From Methylobacterium cerastii (lineage in GTDB: Bacteria > Pseudomonadota > Alphaproteobacteria > Rhizobiales > Beijerinckiaceae), in NCBI RefSeq assembly GCF_022179125.1, contig NZ_BPQG01000079.1, positions 1-64,000 of the forward strand: 64,000 nt of DNA, in the 5' to 3' direction. Under the pieces are notes generated by a model. The model did not search any database, was not told the origin of the DNA, and was given only the letters and a program-made list of their open reading frames with translations. Below are positions 60,229-64,000 of the stretch, piece after piece (position 1 is the first letter of the stretch; each line of letters begins with the position of its first letter). Both the position numbers and the translations under genes were made by a program.

Positions 60229-63200
60229 TCAGGGCCGGCGCCGGAGCACGGCGTAGGGAAGCGCGGAAAACAGCGCCCCGAAATCCGCGGACCCCTCGTA
60301 GTCGGCCCCCGTGACGATGTCGTGCCAGCGGGTGCCGGCGCCGAGGTCGACGGTCGTGCCGGCGAAGCCTGCGCCGGACCACGTTTCGTCCGTCACCAAT
60401 CCGGCGACCAGACGCGGGACGGCGACGAACAGGTCGCCCTCCGTGCTCGCGTCGGACCGCAGGTAGGCGATCACGTTCTCGGCCCGCGGGCCGGCGGCCT
60501 CGATCGCGCGATAGTCGGCCTCGGCGTAGAAGGCCGGCCGCGCGGCGCGGTCGGCGAGCAGTCGCGCCAGGGTGGCCTGCTTGACGCGCCCGTCCGGCCA
60601 ACGCGAAAGCAGCCCGAGCACGGCGTCCTCATCGGAGAGGGCGCGTTCGAGGGCCGCGTAGTCCACCGGCCGGCGGTTGTCGGGGTCGACGAACGAGAAG
60701 TCCCAGAACTCGGTGCCCTGGTACACGTCGGGAAGACCCGGCAGCGTGCATTTGAGGACCGTGCGGCCGAGGCCGGCAATCATGCCGAGATGGGCGAGGC
60801 GGCGGGCGAACGGCCGGAGCTGGGCCAGGAACGCGGAGCCCGGTGCGATCAGCGCCTCGAACAGCTTGGCGACCGCGCCCTCGTAGGCCTCGTCGACGTT
60901 GACCCAGCTCGACCGGCGCTTGCCCTCGCGCATCGCCTTCTCGCTGTAGGCGGTCAGGCGCTTGCGGAAGTCCTCGATCGCGTCTGGCGCGTCGGCGTCG
61001 AGTAACTCGAGCGGCCACGCCCCTAGGATCGCCTGGAAGAACATCCACTGGTCGTTGGCGTCCGGCGCTGGCTCGTCGTCGATGCTCGCGAGATGCGGGC
61101 CGGCGACCGTGCGCCAGAGGTCCCAGGCGCGGGCCCACTCCTCCGGCAGCTCGGACAAGGCGAGCAGGCGCGTCCGTGCATCCTCGCCGCGCTTGGTGTC
61201 GTGCGTCGCCGTGGTGATCATGGCGTTCGGCCAGTCGCGGGCGCGCGCCGCCTGCAGGCCGTGGAAGTGCTCGGCGTCCAGCCCGTACTCGCCCGGGTCG
61301 CCGCCGACCTCGTGGAGGCCGAGCAGCATCGCGTAGCGGTAGAACAGCGTGTCCTCCAGGCTCTTGGCCATCACCGGGCCGGTGAGCTGCTGGAAGCGGC
61401 GGCGGAAGCGCAGGATGACGCCCGGGTCTGGCCTGCCGGGACCCGCGGTCTCGATCCGTCCGATCAGGGCGGCGGCGGCGAAGTCGTGCACCGAGCGGTC
61501 CGGCAACGCAGACCAGCGCTTGGCCTTGGCGACCGCGCCCTCGATCAACCGGATGTCCTCGGCCTCGACGTCGCTTTCGTCGAGGTCCGGCGGCAGGTAG
61601 CTGCGATAGGTCGGGAAGCGGGCGATGATCTCGATCAGCGCCCGGCGGATCGCGTTGACCGAGAAGTCGCGCGTGCGCCGGTCGGCGTCGGCGATCTCCT
61701 TGAGGTCGCTGGTCAGCACCTCGAGCTCGCTCGCGAAGCTGATCTCAAGGATCTCGGCCTTCGCGGCGCGGAGCTGGAAGCCGTAGGGCTCGTCGTAGCC
61801 GGTGGCCCACTCGTAGAGACGCTTGATCTTCCCGCGCTTGCCCTGATCGACCAGAATGCCGTCGAGGTGGTTCAGCACGTCGTAGCCGGTGGTGCCGGCC
61901 ACAGGCCAGGGCCGAAGCTTCTCGCCCGGCTCCAAAATCTTCTCCACGACGACGTAGAAGCCCGGCCCAACGGCGGCCTGCAGCGCCCGCGCGTAGCCCT
62001 GCGGGTCGGCCAGCCCGTCGATGTGGTCGATGCGCAGGCCGTCGATCCGCCCCTCGCGGACGTGCCGGAACACGGTCTCGTGCGAGCGGTGGAAGATGTC
62101 GTTCAGCTCGACGCGAAGGCCCGCAAGGGAGTTCACGTCGAAAAAGCGCCGATAGTTGATGTCGCTCGACGCGACGCGCCAATGCGCCAAGCGGTAGGCT
62201 TGACTTTCGAGCAGCCGATGGAGCGGGCCGAAGCTGTCGGGGCGGTCCTTGAAGCCGTTGAGCAGCTTCAAGCTGCGGTCGATGGCGGCGCGGATTTCAG
62301 GCGACACCGCGCAGACTGCGGCGAGACGCCGCTTCAGCCCCTCGGCCTCCTCGGGGAAGGCGTGACGCCGTTTCGGGTCGGTCTCGGCACCCATGGCGCG
62401 CAGGCGCTCGGAGATGGCGAGCAGCTCGCCCTGCGCCTCCTCGTCCACGTCGCCGAGCGCCGCGAGCACCCGGTTGAGGATCGTCGGGTAGTTGAGCGGG
62501 CGAATGGGGAACTGGTGTTCGTAGTGCCAGACGCTGAAGGCGCCGGCCTCCGCATCGAACTTGAGTTCGAGGTTACCGTTCTCCAGCGCCTCGCCGTAGC
62601 GCTCGCCGAGGAAGGGGATGACGAGGTTGCGGTTGGCGCCCAGGCGCTCCCAGTCGATGTCGAAGGCGTGGCCGAAGGGCGAGAGCGCGCCCCATTCGAG
62701 CACCGATAGCCACCACGGGTTGTCGGCGCCGCCGACGCCCATGTGGTTCGGGACGATGTCGAGGAGGAGCTTCAGCCCGTGCGCCCGCAGGGCGTCCGAC
62801 AGGCGGACGAAGCCGGCCTCGCCGCCGAGTTCCGGGTTGATCGCCCCGTGGTCGACGATGTCGTAGCCGTGAGTCGAGCCGGGCCGCGCCTTCTGCAGCG
62901 GCGAGGCGTAGACGTGGCTGATGCCGAGCTTGGCGAGATACGGGACGATCCTCTCCGCGTCGGCGAAGGTGAAGTCCTTGTGGAATTGGAGCCGATAGGT
63001 CGCCCGCGGCGGCGCCGTCGCGAGACGCGCAGCGCCCGAGCGCGGGCCACGATCCTCGGCAGACAGCGAAGCGGCGAGCTTCGCCAGCGGGCCGCCGGGG
63101 GCGGCGATGGCGTTCAGGTCGCGGTCGAGCTTGCGCCGCCAGTTCGGATAGCCCTCGGTCGAGCCCGGAACGTTGGCCTGGCTCAGCTCGGACACCACGT

Positions 63201-64000
63201 CCTCGTACTGCACCGCCGTCAACATCGACGGGGCGCGGGCGAGGTAGCGCGCCGCGGCCTCGAACGGCGCGACGTCCGGCGGCTCGGCGCCGACGATGAG
63301 CTGCTGGCCGGCCAGCGCCTCCGACAGCCGGCGGCGCTCGGTGACCCGCTCGGTCCGCTCGGCCTCCGCCCGCTCGGCGTCGTAGAGGCCGAGCGACTGG
63401 CGGGTGTCGGTGTCGACCCCGCGCCACCAGCCGACGAAGGTCGGCAGGTCGTGGGTGGTGATCGCTGTGAGCGCGTCACGCGGGTAGGCGTCGGGGGCCT
63501 TGAACCGCCCATCCTGCTCGCGTTCGAAGGCGAGGATGCGGTAGCTCAGGATGCCGGCCTGCATCAGCGCGTCGGAGAAGCCCTCCGGCGCGGTGCCGAG
63601 ATCCTCGGCGATGACGAGGCACTTGTTGCGATGGCTCTCCAGCCGCAGCACCGCGATCATCGGTTCGAACGGCATCGCCACGTAGGCGCCGTCCTTAGCG
63701 CCGCCGCCCAGCGGGATCAGGAACAGGCGAGCGAGCTGGAAGGCGTGGTCGATGCGGATCGCGCCGGCATGGCGCATGTTAGCGCGCACGAGCGCCCGGA
63801 AGGCGGCGAGGCCGTCGCGCTCCATCTCGAGCGGATCGAACGCCGGTAGGCCCCAATCCTGGCCCTTGGGCGCCAGCAGGTCGGGCGGCGCGCCGATCGA
63901 GACGCGGTCGGCGAAACGCTCGGGATGCGACCAAATCTCGGAGCCGCCGCGGTCGGCGCCGACCGCGAGGTCGCGATAGAGGCCGATCCGCATGCCGGTG
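60229..64000 (-). CDS. 4-alpha-glucanotransferase (MalQ) fused to maltooligosyl trehalose synthase (TreY), partial
   Basis: The visible 1256 codons read in from the window edge, so the N-terminal MalQ part is cut. The first about 320 residues are the C-terminal half of a GH77 amylomaltase (RIDHAFQLARLFL, VIAEDLGTAPEGF, TTHDLPTFVGWW). From about 330 the TreY GH13 enzyme begins (ATYRLQFHKDFTF, YASPLQKARPGSTHGYD), with catalytic GLRIDHIDGLADP, VVVEKILEPGE and TATHDTKRGED. TreY turns the glucan end into a maltooligosyl-trehalose; treZ is not seen and may lie upstream. It is first in the visible glucan operon. Confidence 0.93.
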   Translation of the reverse strand, partial: TGMRIGLYRDLAVGADRGGSEIWSHPERFADRVSIGAPPDLLAPKGQDWGLPAFDPLEMERDGLAAFRALVRANMRHAGAIRIDHAFQLARLFLIPLGGGAKDGAYVAMPFEPMIAVLRLESHRNKCLVIAEDLGTAPEGFSDALMQAGILSYRILAFEREQDGRFKAPDAYPRDALTAITTHDLPTFVGWWRGVDTDTRQSLGLYDAERAEAERTERVTERRRLSEALAGQQLIVGAEPPDVAPFEAAARYLARAPSMLTAVQYEDVVSELSQANVPGSTEGYPNWRRKLDRDLNAIAAPGGPLAKLAASLSAEDRGPRSGAARLATAPPRATYRLQFHKDFTFADAERIVPYLAKLGISHVYASPLQKARPGSTHGYDIVDHGAINPELGGEAGFVRLSDALRAHGLKLLLDIVPNHMGVGGADNPWWLSVLEWGALSPFGHAFDIDWERLGANRNLVIPFLGERYGEALENGNLELKFDAEAGAFSVWHYEHQFPIRPLNYPTILNRVLAALGDVDEEAQGELLAISERLRAMGAETDPKRRHAFPEEAEGLKRRLAAVCAVSPEIRAAIDRSLKLLNGFKDRPDSFGPLHRLLESQAYRLAHWRVASSDINYRRFFDVNSLAGLRVELNDIFHRSHETVFRHVREGRIDGLRIDHIDGLADPQGYARALQAAVGPGFYVVVEKILEPGEKLRPWPVAGTTGYDVLNHLDGILVDQGKRGKIKRLYEWATGYDEPYGFQLRAAKAEILEISFASELEVLTSDLKEIADADRRTRDFSVNAIRRALIEIIARFPTYRSYLPPDLDESDVEAEDIRLIEGAVAKAKRWSALPDRSVHDFAAAALIGRIETAGPGRPDPGVILRFRRRFQQLTGPVMAKSLEDTLFYRYAMLLGLHEVGGDPGEYGLDAEHFHGLQAARARDWPNAMITTATHDTKRGEDARTRLLALSELPEEWARAWDLWRTVAGPHLASIDDEPAPDANDQWMFFQAILGAWPLELLDADAPDAIEDFRKRLTAYSEKAMREGKRRSSWVNVDEAYEGAVAKLFEALIAPGSAFLAQLRPFARRLAHLGMIAGLGRTVLKCTLPGLPDVYQGTEFWDFSFVDPDNRRPVDYAALERALSDEDAVLGLLSRWPDGRVKQATLARLLADRAARPAFYAEADYRAIEAAGPRAENVIAYLRSDASTEGDLFVAVPRLVAGLVTDETWSGAGFAGTTVDLGAGTRWHDIVTGADYEGSADFGALFSALPYAVLRRRP

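Overview
The window is GC-rich bacterial chromosome from an alphaproteobacterium, most likely Methylobacterium sensu lato (Methylobacteriaceae, Rhizobiales). The reasons are the full hopanoid side-chain gene set, an arginine amidinotransferase beside it, the fused alpha-glucan/trehalose enzymes, the alphaproteobacterial DnaG variant that lacks most zinc ligands, and REP-like hairpins of Rhizobiales type. The genus is an inference; no rRNA gene is present. I saw no phage, insertion sequence or CRISPR array.

Region 1 (1-19.4 kb) is hopanoid biosynthesis. The 3' end of dxs is followed by hpnA-hpnC-hpnD-hpnE-shc-hpnG on the plus strand. hpnH converges on hpnG, hpnN is alone on plus, and hpnL-hpnM-hpnI-hpnJ then hpnK lie on minus. 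Together they encode isoprenoid supply, squalene synthesis (HpnD, HpnC, HpnE), cyclisation (Shc), adenosylhopane formation and deadenosylation (HpnH, HpnG), cyclitol-ether head-group formation (HpnI, HpnK, HpnJ) and transport (HpnN, possibly HpnM). A glycine-amidinotransferase-like gene divergent from hpnL is a strong candidate for the enzyme that makes the guanidine-substituted cyclitol ether known from Methylobacterium.

Region 2 (19.5-29.6 kb) holds a REP-like hairpin, ettA, tRNA-Leu(TAA), an FAD monooxygenase with a CHCC zinc-finger protein, map-radC, and a four-gene unit of unknown function: circularly permuted ATP-grasp, alpha-E protein, transglutaminase and the proteasome-like protein Anbu. 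A second REP-like hairpin ends the region.

Region 3 (29.6-46.1 kb) is mostly housekeeping. It holds a TPP-riboswitch-controlled thiO-thiS-thiG-thiE operon, a retropepsin-like protease, a class III cyclase, a yqeY-dnaG-rpoD macromolecular-synthesis group divergent from carA, three coupled genes for small disordered proteins, typA, and a DUF3649-PepSY-DUF3325 membrane trio.

Region 4 (46.4-50.9 kb) is a min locus with two tandem minC paralogues, minD and minE, then a PRC-barrel protein and an epoxide-hydrolase-like protein. Region 5 (50.9-64 kb, minus strand) is a glucan/trehalose operon read as malQ-treY fusion (runs off the window), GH13-glgE fusion, treS-maltokinase fusion, glgB. It links glycogen-like glucan, maltose 1-phosphate and trehalose.
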